A DNA stretch of 44,949 nucleotides from Bryobacterales bacterium. GTDB lineage: Bacteria; Acidobacteriota; Terriglobia; Bryobacterales; Bryobacteraceae. Of this stretch, positions 8,801-16,381 are shown in pieces. The notes beneath the pieces were generated by a model. It saw nothing but the letters and a program-made list of their open reading frames with translations, was not told where the DNA came from and made no database searches. The stretch's first letter is position 1. Each line of letters starts with the position of its first letter. A program made the translations under genes and the position numbers. The DNA is taken from assembly GCA_003167495.1 (NCBI GenBank), contig PMSX01000097.1:11853-56801 (forward strand), in the 5' to 3' direction.

Positions 8801-9250
8801 ATGCTCGGTTATTTGAATAAGCCCGAAGAAACCGCTGCCGTCTTTCGCGACGGATGGTATGTCACCGGCGACATCGTCATTATGGACGCCGAAGGTTTCA
8901 TCCGTATTGTCGATCGCCAGTCTCGCTTCAGCAAGATCGCGGGCGAAATGGTTCCTCACGGCAAAGTGGAAGAAGTACTGCGCACCGTGCTCGACGGCGA
9001 AGAATGCTGTATTACCGCCGTCAGTGACGAGCGTAAGGGCGAGCGCTTAGTAGCCCTGATTGCGCGGCAGGGCGCCCTCTCACAAAAGGACATCTGGCAA
9101 AAACTCATGGCGACCGACTTGCCGAAGCTGTGGATTCCTAAGTTGGATGACATTCGCATCGTAGACGACCTCCCGCTCCTGGGCACAGGGAAATTAGATC
9201 TCAAAGCAGCTAAAACACTGGCAGCCAAAACCACAGCGGCGGCCCAATAA
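5864..9250 (+). CDS. LplT-acyltransferase-AMP-ligase fusion (Aas type)
   Basis: An 1128-residue, three-part membrane protein. Residues 1 to about 415 are a major-facilitator transporter like lysophospholipid transporter LplT, starting NAFNDNMYKIVVSLLAV. Residues about 420-620 are a PlsC-type acyltransferase with the H-x4-D motif NHVTFVD (His445, Asp450) and the glycerophosphate-site motif FAEGSLTRTG near 515. Residues about 640-1128 are an AMP-forming acyl-ACP ligase with the loop SSGSTGAPKGVM (about 775), EGYGATEMSP, GWYVTGD and a C-terminal PLLGTGKLD lysine motif. Together they would import lysophospholipids, activate a fatty acid and re-acylate the lipid, the work of LplT plus Aas in E. 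coli. The ATG at 5864 has a purine-rich AGGGG upstream. The next gene starts directly at its stop codon. Confidence 0.9.
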   Translation: MHTEGSYREVLKVPGVQPFLWLQFFNAFNDNMYKIVVSLLAVSLVGQAHSGDYLELASFIFVAPFLIFATYAGQLADRFEKRSVVIFTKAIEIAAMLFALFALRSANVNWMLAVLFFTATQAAFFSPAKYGIVPELVGERHLARANGLLEMSTFVAIILGTVGGGLLVKTWEHQPTYIGLVLIAVAIVGTAMGVRMTRTPVAVAKRPWTWNPVGDSFRGFAGLFADRNLLITVLGTTYFWFLGALLQILLLLFGTETLHADAAHTSLLMASLAIGIGLGSMLAGRLSGQKVEPGLVPVGAFGMGIGALVLSQFVHTLPAAAFWLVIIGGMGGLFIVPLNAILQHRPKPDEKGRVIATANIVNTVGMMCSAAVANICQHYFNMTAAHIIALAGVMTLLAAVASFQIVPDFTTRFVVWLLTHTIYRIRVLGSENIPHRGAALLVANHVTFVDGFLINACVHRFTRFMVYQGWYDRFPAVFKWIHAIRVPDGTRRAVVYTIAAAREQLQQGHVVCIFAEGSLTRTGNLAEFHRGLEKIVQGIDVPVIPIHLGGVWGSIFSLDRRANIWRSLRKWPWPVTVAFGNPMHAPKASEVRQVVSELAADASASDIRSNETLATRFIQAARRHWRDRAMTDSTGRTLQYGEALTASWLLSRRIRRQHPGEKMLGVMLPASTAAGVINLGIVLAGKVPVNLNFTVGRDALDSGLSQCALKTIYTSRTFLEKAKLDHRPEMRFAEQALQFAKTSQVAAYVAARILPTSLLTPITVKADDVAAILFSSGSTGAPKGVMLSHRNLIANASSVHDLFQVNERDTIAGVLPLFHSFGFTYTLWFPLLHGASAAYHASPLDAKGLGDLVQKTKATFLPAPPTFCQAYLRACTNEQFASLRHVLVGAEKLQPTLAKAFQAKFGLSLLEGYGATEMSPVISVNVPDREQGGITQIGMRAGTVGQTVPRVAAKVVHRDTGEAVAHGDEGMLLVRGANRMLGYLNKPEETAAVFRDGWYVTGDIVIMDAEGFIRIVDRQSRFSKIAGEMVPHGKVEEVLRTVLDGEECCITAVSDERKGERLVALIARQGALSQKDIWQKLMATDLPKLWIPKLDDIRIVDDLPLLGTGKLDLKAAKTLAAKTTAAAQ

Positions 9251-10933
9251 ATGCGGCGTTGGCTGAGGTGGGCCGCCGTAACTACCTGCCCGCTTGCGGC
9301 AGTTCTTTCGGCTCAGCGGCCACCGCCGCCCACCCAGCCGGCTGCTGGAAGCTCAAGCAGTGAACTCACCTTGCGCCTCACCACGCATCTCGTCCAAGTC
9401 AATGTCATCGTCAACGACAATCGCGGCAACCCCATTTCCGGGCTCTCACAAGAAGATTTCTCCATCCTCGATAACGGCAAGCCTCAGGAAATCCGCGTCT
9501 TCTCTGCCGAAACCAACGTCCCCTCCGCTTCACCTCAAATACCCCTTCCGCCAGACACCTATACGAACCGCCCGGAGGAGCAGACCAATATCCCCGCCAG
9601 TGTCACGGTTATTCTTCTGGACGCGCTAAACACTGAAGCCCGCGACCGACCCTTTGCCCGCAGCCAAGTAATCCAGGCGCTTCAGAACATTCGACCGCAG
9701 GAATACGTAGCCCTCTACTGGCTTGGTGACAGCTTACAAATTCTGCACGATTTCACTTCCGATTCCTCTGTTCTGAAGCAAGTGCTAGCCGCTTTCAAAA
9801 GTGAGTCAAAACCCGGAGGTGAGAAAACGGAAGTTCCCGATACGAGATTGAATTCGCCGAACCCATCCATCCCCGGCGGTCAATCTTACGAGCGCAACGC
9901 CTTCCGGCACATAACCGAGCAACGCATTGCCAACTTGGTCACGCGCGATCGCGTTCTTACTACGGTCTCGGCTCTGATCGCGATCGCGAACCATCTTGGC
10001 ACCCGCAAAGGCCGCAAAAACTTAGTATGGGTTTCTTCCGCCTTTCCCGCTACCCTCGATTACAACGATCATGATCTCGATATGACAAGCAGGGTCGGGG
10101 TCGACCTCACCACCGATACGAAAAGAGCCGCCCGCGCTCTTACCAACGCAGACATCGCCGTCTATCCAGCGGATGCGCGAGGTCTGGTCGGCACGACGAT
10201 CAGAGCGGACGGGGACACCACTCGCAGCGTACCGGAAACATTCGACACCATGCGCCTTCTCGCCGAGCACACCGGCGGCAAACCCTTTTACGGCACGAAC
10301 GATATCTCTGGCGCGGTTCGTCAGGCCATAAACGACTCCCGCGTAACCTACAAACTCGGCTACTATCCCACGGCCGTGAACTGGGACGGCCGTTTCCATG
10401 AGCTCAAAGTAAAGGTCGCTGTTTCCGGCGCCAAAGTCCGTGCCCGCTCCGGCTATTTCGCCCTTCCCGATGCACCTATCGTTCCCGTTAAGAACGATCA
10501 CGGACTCATCGCTCAGTTAGCCACCAGCGGGCTTCCCGCCACCGGAATCGGTTTGCACGTCCATGCGCAAACCTCAATGGCATCGGGCGTCTCCGATCTC
10601 ACCGCTGAAGTCCACATCGATCTGCACGAAATTCAGACCCAGCAAAACGAGGGCCATCGGACCGCGGCTTTCCAATCAGTGTTTCTGCAACTGGACAACC
10701 GCGGACGCATTCTTAAAGCGGACGACCGAACATTCTACCCCGATTTCGACGCTCGCACCTATGAACGAGCCCTGCAAACCGGTATCAGCGATACCCGGCA
10801 GGTTCGCGTCGTGCCCAACGCCGCGCAACTCTGCATAGTGGTGCGCGATGCCGCTACCGCTAACATGGGTTCCATCTATCTACCTTTGGCTCGGTACACA
10901 AGTCGACCCAACGCGGATCCGTCTTATCACTGA
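9251..10933 (+). CDS. VWFA-related secreted protein, Acidobacterial type
   Basis: A 560-residue exported protein with an N-terminal signal (RRWLRWAAVTTCPLAAVLSA) and a proline-rich linker. A beta-rich segment follows that resembles the start of the Acidobacterial VWFA-related family (LTTHLVQVNVIVNDNRGNPI, GLSQEDFSILDNGKPQEI). The von Willebrand A-like domain runs from about residue 118 (TVILLDALNTEARD) to about 390. The expected metal-site DxSxS is replaced by DALNT, so metal binding may differ from canonical integrin-type sites. The conserved ending of the domain, TYKLGYYP, is present. The C-terminal 150 residues are uncharacterised. The ATG directly abuts the preceding stop codon, suggesting co-transcription with the lipid gene. 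It converges on the next gene with a 7-nt overlap. Function in this family is unknown. Confidence 0.85.
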   Translation: MRRWLRWAAVTTCPLAAVLSAQRPPPPTQPAAGSSSSELTLRLTTHLVQVNVIVNDNRGNPISGLSQEDFSILDNGKPQEIRVFSAETNVPSASPQIPLPPDTYTNRPEEQTNIPASVTVILLDALNTEARDRPFARSQVIQALQNIRPQEYVALYWLGDSLQILHDFTSDSSVLKQVLAAFKSESKPGGEKTEVPDTRLNSPNPSIPGGQSYERNAFRHITEQRIANLVTRDRVLTTVSALIAIANHLGTRKGRKNLVWVSSAFPATLDYNDHDLDMTSRVGVDLTTDTKRAARALTNADIAVYPADARGLVGTTIRADGDTTRSVPETFDTMRLLAEHTGGKPFYGTNDISGAVRQAINDSRVTYKLGYYPTAVNWDGRFHELKVKVAVSGAKVRARSGYFALPDAPIVPVKNDHGLIAQLATSGLPATGIGLHVHAQTSMASGVSDLTAEVHIDLHEIQTQQNEGHRTAAFQSVFLQLDNRGRILKADDRTFYPDFDARTYERALQTGISDTRQVRVVPNAAQLCIVVRDAATANMGSIYLPLARYTSRPNADPSYH

Positions 10934-11715
10934 TTCGCAATCTTCTTCCTTGTATTCTGCAAAGTGGACGTCAGAGATTCACGCGGCACGTTCTGAATAA
11001 ACGGCTTGATCATCCAGCCCATGCCATTCGGAATTCTGCGCGAAAGGGAAATAGTGCGGCACTCGGCTAAAACTCCATTACCGCTCACTTCTATACTCCA
11101 AAACGCGTTCAGACGCCACAAAAGCCCCAACCCCTCGCCTAACGGATAGTCTTTTTCCTTCGACGTTCCGGCATCTTGCACTTCGCGGATATCGTTGGCA
11201 TACGCGCGGCAAATCCACTTGCCGGGGGCGACTTCTTTATAGTGAACATCCTCCTGAACATCAAACACGGCCGGCACGAATTGCTGCTTGCGCTCGAGCC
11301 GCCAATAGCCCGTCATATCGTCCCCATTGCGCCTCACCATCCGGGAACGGATAATTTCGGGGTAGATCTTTGAGTGATGATCGAAATCCTGAAGGACTGC
11401 GAGCACGTTGCTTACGCTGGTGTCGGGAATGTAGACCGCGCCGACCCAATCGTGAATCAGACCATCAGTAACGTCTTCTGGATTGCGCGAACCAGCAGAG
11501 CGGATCAGTAAGGTGCCTTTGAAAAGGCGCTTGCGATCTTCATCGGAGGCAGCTAGCGATAAAAACGGCGCCCTGCCAGACCAGCGTGCATCGAGTTCCG
11601 CCTCCGCCGATTTCACATACGTCTCAAAAGCCCTCGCGGTCTCGGGCGCCAGTTTAGTTTCGAATTGAGAACAAAGCGGGCAAGTAACCAGCCAGATAGC
11701 AAATAAAAACCGCAT
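10927..11715 (-). CDS. Secreted START/SRPBCC-like protein
   Basis: A 262-residue protein with a short signal peptide (MRFLFAIWLVTCPLCS). The body reads like a START/polyketide-cyclase-like lipid-binding fold: a segment with LAVLQDFDHHSKIYPEIIRS, a central beta-rich stretch (MTGYWRLERKQQFVPAVFD), a WRLNAFWSIE strand and a long C-terminal helix. This is a fold-level guess; no ligand or enzyme activity is evident. It begins 2 nt after the stop codon of the M49 peptidase gene (stop 11718-11720, ATG 11713-11715), so the two are very probably one transcript. Its 3' end overlaps the VWFA gene by 7 nt on the opposite strand. Confidence 0.65.
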   Translation of the reverse strand: MRFLFAIWLVTCPLCSQFETKLAPETARAFETYVKSAEAELDARWSGRAPFLSLAASDEDRKRLFKGTLLIRSAGSRNPEDVTDGLIHDWVGAVYIPDTSVSNVLAVLQDFDHHSKIYPEIIRSRMVRRNGDDMTGYWRLERKQQFVPAVFDVQEDVHYKEVAPGKWICRAYANDIREVQDAGTSKEKDYPLGEGLGLLWRLNAFWSIEVSGNGVLAECRTISLSRRIPNGMGWMIKPFIQNVPRESLTSTLQNTRKKIANQ

Positions 11716-11717
11716 CC

Positions 11718-13679
11718 TTACCGCGCCTCATATAGAGCGCTATAGCTCAATTGCTGTTTCACATAGTCGCGCGGATACGATATCCCAACGGAACTCACTT
11801 TCCCGTCTTTATCAAATCTTGCCGCGAGGTCGGCATTGATCCCTGTCCAGTAGGTAGGTAAGTCGAGCCTCGCATAGCGCCGGGACACTTCGTCGCGAAG
11901 CTTTGGATCGAAGTGAACACCGTAGGCGTCTATCAGGGCTTTGATCGCAGGATAGTCGCCTTCTGCCTTAATGCGCATCAACTCAGAAAGCAACATGCCA
12001 ACACCTTGATGCATCTTCTTGTAATCTTTGACGATGACAAAGGTCTTGCCGTTCCGCGATTCAAGGGCGATTGCGCCGGTTTTGTCCATGATGTAGCGCG
12101 CAATGAGTTGCCGGTCGCGTTGATGATCTTCTTCAATCGCATCGCCTTTGGGGATGCGCGCCAGTTGCGTGAGCATGACGCGGGCGGCGGCATCGTACAT
12201 CGCCCGGCCGGTCTCGTCGGAAGTAATTAGACCCAGTTCCTTTAACTTCGGATCGAAGACATTCCAGAGGGCCACCAGATCGGCACGCGCTTCTTCCAGC
12301 GTTGAATAATATTCTTTCAGATAAGAGCCCGGGTCTTGCGTCAACTTTGGGCTGAGCTTGCCCGACCCATGCCCAATCACTTCGTGCATGGCGGTCATGA
12401 GTTCCTCCGCTCCAGGCCCGTACTTCTCAAAGCGCGCGATCTCTTCGGGTGACGCTGCAAATTCCTCGGCTACCTTGCCGCCAACGGCTTCGTCAAACGC
12501 GCGTGTCGCGCTCGAAAAGAGAAAGTTCTTAGTGCCGTACTTCTCATGCACTTCGTTTTCGTTCGGCAGGTTATCGCCAATCGTCGAGACATGAAAATCG
12601 GCGGTCTCAATCAGCGTTTCTACCGCCTTAGCTACCGGCGGGCGGGCATTCTGCTGCTTGTAGCGATCGTCCCAAGGCGCGCGCCCTTCGAAATAGCTGG
12701 CGTTCGCCGCAATCTTGCGCATAGATGCCGATAGCTTTTCGTCTGTTACGCATACAAATGTCTGTGCGGTGCCTTTCGCGGCGCGCGCGTCTCGGTAGGT
12801 CTCTATAAAGCCGCTGGCGAAATCAACGGTTGGATTATTTTGCACCCAAAGCATGCCGAAATTGAGCCAATCCGCGTATTCGCCAGTCTCATAAAAGCGA
12901 ATAAGCGCCCCAATCACGGCGGCTTGCTGCGGTTCGGCGTACTCGCGCGCTTGATTCAAATAGCCAACGGCTTTTCGAAGATATTCAGCGTAACGGCCCG
13001 GCTTAACGCGGCCGTCCGGCGTGCCTGCTCGATACACTTCTTCTCGCAGTTTGCCGCCTTCGTTTATGACGCGTGAATTAAGCCGGTAGTGCTCCGTGAA
13101 CTGCTGCAAGTCTGCTAGCTTCACACCCAGGTAGAAATTATTGGAACTCGCTTCGATGATGTCTTTGCCACCTTCGGGCGTTTTTGCAGTGAGAACGGGT
13201 TCGAAGCTCGGGTCAAACAGCGAGGGCGCGAGTTCGTCAATACCCGCCGCCAAATCCTTGCGCCCAGCGGCTAGCAGCGCTGCCCTAAGCCTATCGGGTG
13301 TGAATGGCGGCAGAAACTTCTGGCCGGTTTGCTCATGATGGTTTCCTTTATTGGCCCAAAAGAGTTTGGTGAAGGTAAGAACTTGCGAATAGGTCTGCCC
13401 ATCAACTTTGTCCTTTGCCAGCACTACGGCTTCCAGCGTTTCCTTCTGACGTAGGCCAAAACGCGACATCTGATCGTAAATGATGGGGTCGATGGCGATT
13501 GATGCTTCTGTCAGCCAGTAGGCCAGCGCTTGCTGGCGCGGCGCCAGCGAACGGAAACTGTCGGCCTCGATTTGAATGAAGGCGGTTTTGTCGACACGTT
13601 CCACTAGGGGTGATTCCGCACCAGCCAAGACGGAATTGACAGAAAGGATTACAAGAACGGCGAGGGCGCGACGGATCAT
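11718..13679 (-). CDS. M49-family dipeptidyl-peptidase III-like metallopeptidase
   Basis: A 653-residue protein with a signal peptide (MIRRALAVLVILSVNSVLAG), so probably periplasmic. It bears the M49 zinc motif HEVIGH (His432, Glu433, His437), a HExxGH with one more residue than the usual zincin HExxH, followed by GSGKL. The third ligand lies in LEEARADL near 462, matching the EECRAE motif of DPP III. Family members release dipeptides from peptide N-termini. The frame stays open upstream into the antisense of eutB, but the start chosen (13677-13679) gives a clean signal peptide and matches the family's N-terminus. An AGGAGG lies 14 nt upstream, an unusually long spacing, so the start is good but not certain. 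It is divergent from eutB with only 39 nt between. Confidence 0.85.
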   Translation of the reverse strand: MIRRALAVLVILSVNSVLAGAESPLVERVDKTAFIQIEADSFRSLAPRQQALAYWLTEASIAIDPIIYDQMSRFGLRQKETLEAVVLAKDKVDGQTYSQVLTFTKLFWANKGNHHEQTGQKFLPPFTPDRLRAALLAAGRKDLAAGIDELAPSLFDPSFEPVLTAKTPEGGKDIIEASSNNFYLGVKLADLQQFTEHYRLNSRVINEGGKLREEVYRAGTPDGRVKPGRYAEYLRKAVGYLNQAREYAEPQQAAVIGALIRFYETGEYADWLNFGMLWVQNNPTVDFASGFIETYRDARAAKGTAQTFVCVTDEKLSASMRKIAANASYFEGRAPWDDRYKQQNARPPVAKAVETLIETADFHVSTIGDNLPNENEVHEKYGTKNFLFSSATRAFDEAVGGKVAEEFAASPEEIARFEKYGPGAEELMTAMHEVIGHGSGKLSPKLTQDPGSYLKEYYSTLEEARADLVALWNVFDPKLKELGLITSDETGRAMYDAAARVMLTQLARIPKGDAIEEDHQRDRQLIARYIMDKTGAIALESRNGKTFVIVKDYKKMHQGVGMLLSELMRIKAEGDYPAIKALIDAYGVHFDPKLRDEVSRRYARLDLPTYWTGINADLAARFDKDGKVSSVGISYPRDYVKQQLSYSALYEAR

Positions 13680-13718
13680 AATCGCAGTGTAGCGACCTCC
13701 TACGATACCTTTAATATT

Positions 13719-15062
13719 TTGGGTTATAAAACCACCGTCGGATCTCTGAACTATCAGTTCCCAGACCTGAAAACGTTGCTCGCTAAAGCGACGCCGTTCC
13801 GGTCTGGGGACGAACTGGCAAGTGTGGCGGCGGCTAGCGCAGAGGAGCGTGTGGCAGCCCAGTTGGCGCTCGCCGACGTGCCTTTGAAGCGCTTTCTGGA
13901 AGAGCCACTCACGCCGTACGAATCGGACGAGGTCACGCGTTTGATCTTCGATTCGCACGATCAACAGGCTTTCACCGAAATCGCGCATTTCACTGTTGGC
14001 GATTTCCGTGATTGGTTGCTGGATACCACGGCGGATGGCGCAACACTGGCGCGCATTGCTCCCGGTGTGATTCCAGAACAAGCAGCAGCTGTTTCCAAAT
14101 TGATGCGGCAGCAAGATCTGGTGAAAGTGGCTAGCAAGATTCACGTGCTGACGCGCTTTCGCACGACGGTAGGGTTGCCAGGTCGTTTGTCTACGCGCCT
14201 GCAACCCAATCATCCGGCAGATGATGCGCGCGGAATTGCTGCCAGTATTATCGATGGACTGATGTTGGGCAGTGGCGATGCGGTGATCGGAATCAATCCG
14301 GCATCGGACAATCCGCAAACGGTGATGCGGTTACTCACGATGATTGATACGATTCGCCGGCGCTACGGCATTCCTACGCAGAGTTGTGTGCTGGCGCACG
14401 TAACTACCCAGTTGGAAGCGTTGCGTGCTGGCGCGCCGGTGGATCTGGTGTTTCAATCGATTGGCGGCACCGAAGCCACCAACGCTTCCTTCGGCGTGAA
14501 CCTGGCGCTGCTGGCGGAAGCGCATGAAGCGGCGAGAGAGTTGAAGCGCGGTACGGTGGGCGATAACATTATGTACTTCGAAACCGGGCAAGGCAGTTCG
14601 CTTTCGGCCAACGCACATGCCGGCATGGATCAACAAACCTGCGAAGCGCGCGCCTATGGAGTCGCGCGAGCCTTCCGGCCCATGCTGGTGAATACCGTGG
14701 TGGGTTTCATCGGGCCCGAGTATTTGTACGACGGCAAACAAATCTTGCGCGCCGCACTGGAAGATCATTTTTGTGGAAAGCTTTTGGGCTTGCCAATGGG
14801 CTGCGACGTCTGCTACACGAACCACGCTGAAGCCGATGACGACGATATGGACGCTATCTTGACCATGCTGGGGGCAGCGGGAGTGAATTACATCATGGGT
14901 GTACCGGGGGCCGACGACATCATGCTGAATTATCAGAGCAGTTCCTTTCATGATGCGCTGTACTTGCGGTCGGTTTTCGGGCTCCGGCCAGCGCCCGAAT
15001 TCGAAGAATGGCTCACACACAGGCCTACTTTGCCCGAGATGGTGGCATTACTCGAAGCATGA
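13719..15062 (+). CDS. eutB: Ethanolamine ammonia-lyase large subunit
   Basis: A 447-residue protein that aligns end to end with EutB. It has the N-terminal KTTVGSLNYQF like E. coli KTTLFGNVYQF, then RLQPNHPADDARGIAA, FETGQGSSLSANAHAG, NTVVGFIGPEYLYDGKQI, GCDVCYTNHAEAD and YIMGVPGADDIMLNYQ. It forms the adenosylcobalamin-dependent enzyme that splits ethanolamine into acetaldehyde and ammonia. The start is a TTG at 13719, chosen because no ATG or GTG lies further upstream in a useful position and because it aligns with the E. coli start. It overlaps eutC by 4 nt. No microcompartment, eutD or eutE genes occur in the window, so it probably works outside a Eut shell. Confidence 0.93.
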   Translation: MGYKTTVGSLNYQFPDLKTLLAKATPFRSGDELASVAAASAEERVAAQLALADVPLKRFLEEPLTPYESDEVTRLIFDSHDQQAFTEIAHFTVGDFRDWLLDTTADGATLARIAPGVIPEQAAAVSKLMRQQDLVKVASKIHVLTRFRTTVGLPGRLSTRLQPNHPADDARGIAASIIDGLMLGSGDAVIGINPASDNPQTVMRLLTMIDTIRRRYGIPTQSCVLAHVTTQLEALRAGAPVDLVFQSIGGTEATNASFGVNLALLAEAHEAARELKRGTVGDNIMYFETGQGSSLSANAHAGMDQQTCEARAYGVARAFRPMLVNTVVGFIGPEYLYDGKQILRAALEDHFCGKLLGLPMGCDVCYTNHAEADDDDMDAILTMLGAAGVNYIMGVPGADDIMLNYQSSSFHDALYLRSVFGLRPAPEFEEWLTHRPTLPEMVALLEA

Positions 15063-15778
15063 GGAAGCTGAGCGATTACACAACGGCGCGGGTTAGCTTA
15101 GGTATCGCGGGCGAAAGTTTGCCTACCTCGGCGCTGCTCGACTTTCGTTTGGCGCATGCGCGCGCGCGGGATGCCGTTCATTTTCCGCTCGACTCGGCGG
15201 CACTGACCAAAGAGCTAATGGACTGCGGTCTAACGCCGGTTCTGCTGCGCAGCGCGGCGGCGAATCGCGATGAGTATCTTCGGCGGCCGGACAAGGGCCG
15301 GCGGCTGGATGAATCGTCCACCGGGGTGGTGGGGCGCTGTAAATGCGGGACCGCTCTCATTGTGGCCGATGGCCTGTCTGCCTTGGCGGTCCACCGCCAC
15401 GCTGTTCCGCTGCTTAAAGAAATGGCGCCCAATCACGAACTTCCAATATGGCTTGTGCAGCAAGGGCGGGTCGCGATTGGCGACCATATTGGTGAACTTC
15501 TAAAGGCCGAGCTCTCGATTGTCATATTGGGAGAGCGGCCTGGCTTGAGCACGCCGGACAGTTTGGGGATCTACGTAACATGGGCCCCGCGGATAGGCCG
15601 CACAGATGCCGAGCGGAATTGCATTTCGAATATTCACCGTCATGGGCTTTCTTATGTGGAGGCGGCGCATAAGTTGGCGTTTCTAACGAATGAGGCAAGG
15701 AAACGGAATCTTACCGGAGTGACGCTCAAGGAGGCCGCGGGAAATTTCCTCACTTCGGACGGCAACACTGGAATTTGA
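15059..15778 (+). CDS. eutC: Ethanolamine ammonia-lyase small subunit
   Basis: A 239-residue EutC. It has the N-terminal segment TTARVSLGIAGESLPTSALL followed by DFRLAHARARDAVHFPLD, then LIVADGLSALAVHRHAVPLL, RVAIGDHIGELL, LGERPGLSTPDSLGIYVTW and a C-terminal NCISNIHRHGLSY. These match the small subunit, which helps bind cobalamin at the interface with EutB. The start is the ATG at 15059, whose ATGA overlaps the eutB stop codon and gives translational coupling. An in-frame ATG 17 codons earlier would extend into eutB and is not needed. It carries no obvious microcompartment-targeting extension at the N-terminus. A gap of 67 nt separates it from the antitoxin gene. Confidence 0.92.
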   Translation: MRKLSDYTTARVSLGIAGESLPTSALLDFRLAHARARDAVHFPLDSAALTKELMDCGLTPVLLRSAAANRDEYLRRPDKGRRLDESSTGVVGRCKCGTALIVADGLSALAVHRHAVPLLKEMAPNHELPIWLVQQGRVAIGDHIGELLKAELSIVILGERPGLSTPDSLGIYVTWAPRIGRTDAERNCISNIHRHGLSYVEAAHKLAFLTNEARKRNLTGVTLKEAAGNFLTSDGNTGI

Positions 15779-15845
15779 CGGCAAACCACAACGAGCGTAT
15801 ATTTGGGGTAGCTGAGTCCGCTGATCCTTTGAGTGAGTACCTAAA

Positions 15846-16082
15846 ATGAGTAACCTGCAAGAAGAAATCGGGAGGCTGTCAACAGACGAAAAATTCGAGT
15901 TGCTTGACGTGCTCTGGGCCAGTCTCGAGGCGGAGGCCCCGCCAATAACGGACGCGCAGCGCGAAGAATTGGACCAGCGCGTTGCACGCTATGAAATGGA
16001 CCCTTCTAATGTAGTTTCATGGGAGCAGGTCAAGGCCAGCCTTTTAAGGAGCAGTGAAACTCCCTGTCGTTTGGCTTCCTGA
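15846..16082 (+). CDS. Putative addiction-module antitoxin
   Basis: A 78-residue acidic protein of the short 'addiction module component' type. It has the helical N-terminus LQEEIGRLSTDEKFELLDVLWASLE and the family tail RVARYEMDPSNVVSWEQVKASL. Antitoxins of this group bind a RelE/ParE-type toxin with the C-terminal half. Homologues usually end soon after the WEQVKA segment. Here about 12 extra residues follow because the frame runs on to 16082. The gene overlaps the toxin ORF start (16054) by 29 nt, as is usual for such pairs. The toxin is frameshifted, so this antitoxin may now be an orphan. Confidence 0.75.
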   Translation: MSNLQEEIGRLSTDEKFELLDVLWASLEAEAPPITDAQREELDQRVARYEMDPSNVVSWEQVKASLLRSSETPCRLAS

Positions 16083-16346
16083 GTCCGATGCCGAACTCAA
16101 GGAAGCTCAGCTCTGGTACGAGTGCGTAAATCCGGACCTCGCCGTTCGTTTCGCGCTGGCTGTCGAGGAAACAATTGAGATATTGCCGCAACTCCGTTGC
16201 GCTTTCCTGTGGTACACGGAGGCTCGCGGCGGGCGGGAGTGCGGCAATTTCCCTATGGGATATTCTTCCACATGAAAGAGAGCAGTATCGTGGTGATAGC
16301 CTGTTTTCACGGACGCCGCAACCCGAAACACTGGCAAACGCGCTAG
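16054..16346 (+). pseudogene. RelE/ParE-family toxin, frameshifted
   Basis: From an ATG at 16054 the frame encodes the first half of a RelE/ParE fold (LPVVWLPESDAELKEAQLWY, then RFALAVEETIEILPQL). At about 16191-16202 the frame changes by one base, and the family's C-terminal half continues: RFPVVHGGSRRAGVRQFPYG, then IFFHMKESSIVVIACFHGRR, ending NPKHWQTR at a stop at 16344-16346. Without the shift the reading ends early in unrelated residues at 16275. A single-base deletion explains the data. The lost half holds the basic residues usually needed for activity, so the toxin is probably dead unless the break is a sequencing error or ribosomal frameshift. Confidence 0.75.
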
Positions 16347-16381
16347 CTTTCAACAAGAATCTTCACTACTCAAAGGAACCT

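Noticed and set aside
13680..13718. Cobalamin riboswitch before eutB
   Set aside because: The 39-nt region is far too short to hold one.
13680..14318. Upstream extension of the M49 peptidase frame by 213 codons
   Set aside because: It lies antisense to eutB, has no family similarity, and would bury the clear signal peptide that starts at 13679.
16175..16381. Long N-terminal extension of the TIM-barrel protein
   Set aside because: It overlaps the broken toxin in another frame; the ATG at 16382 has a ribosome binding site and begins a twin-arginine signal.
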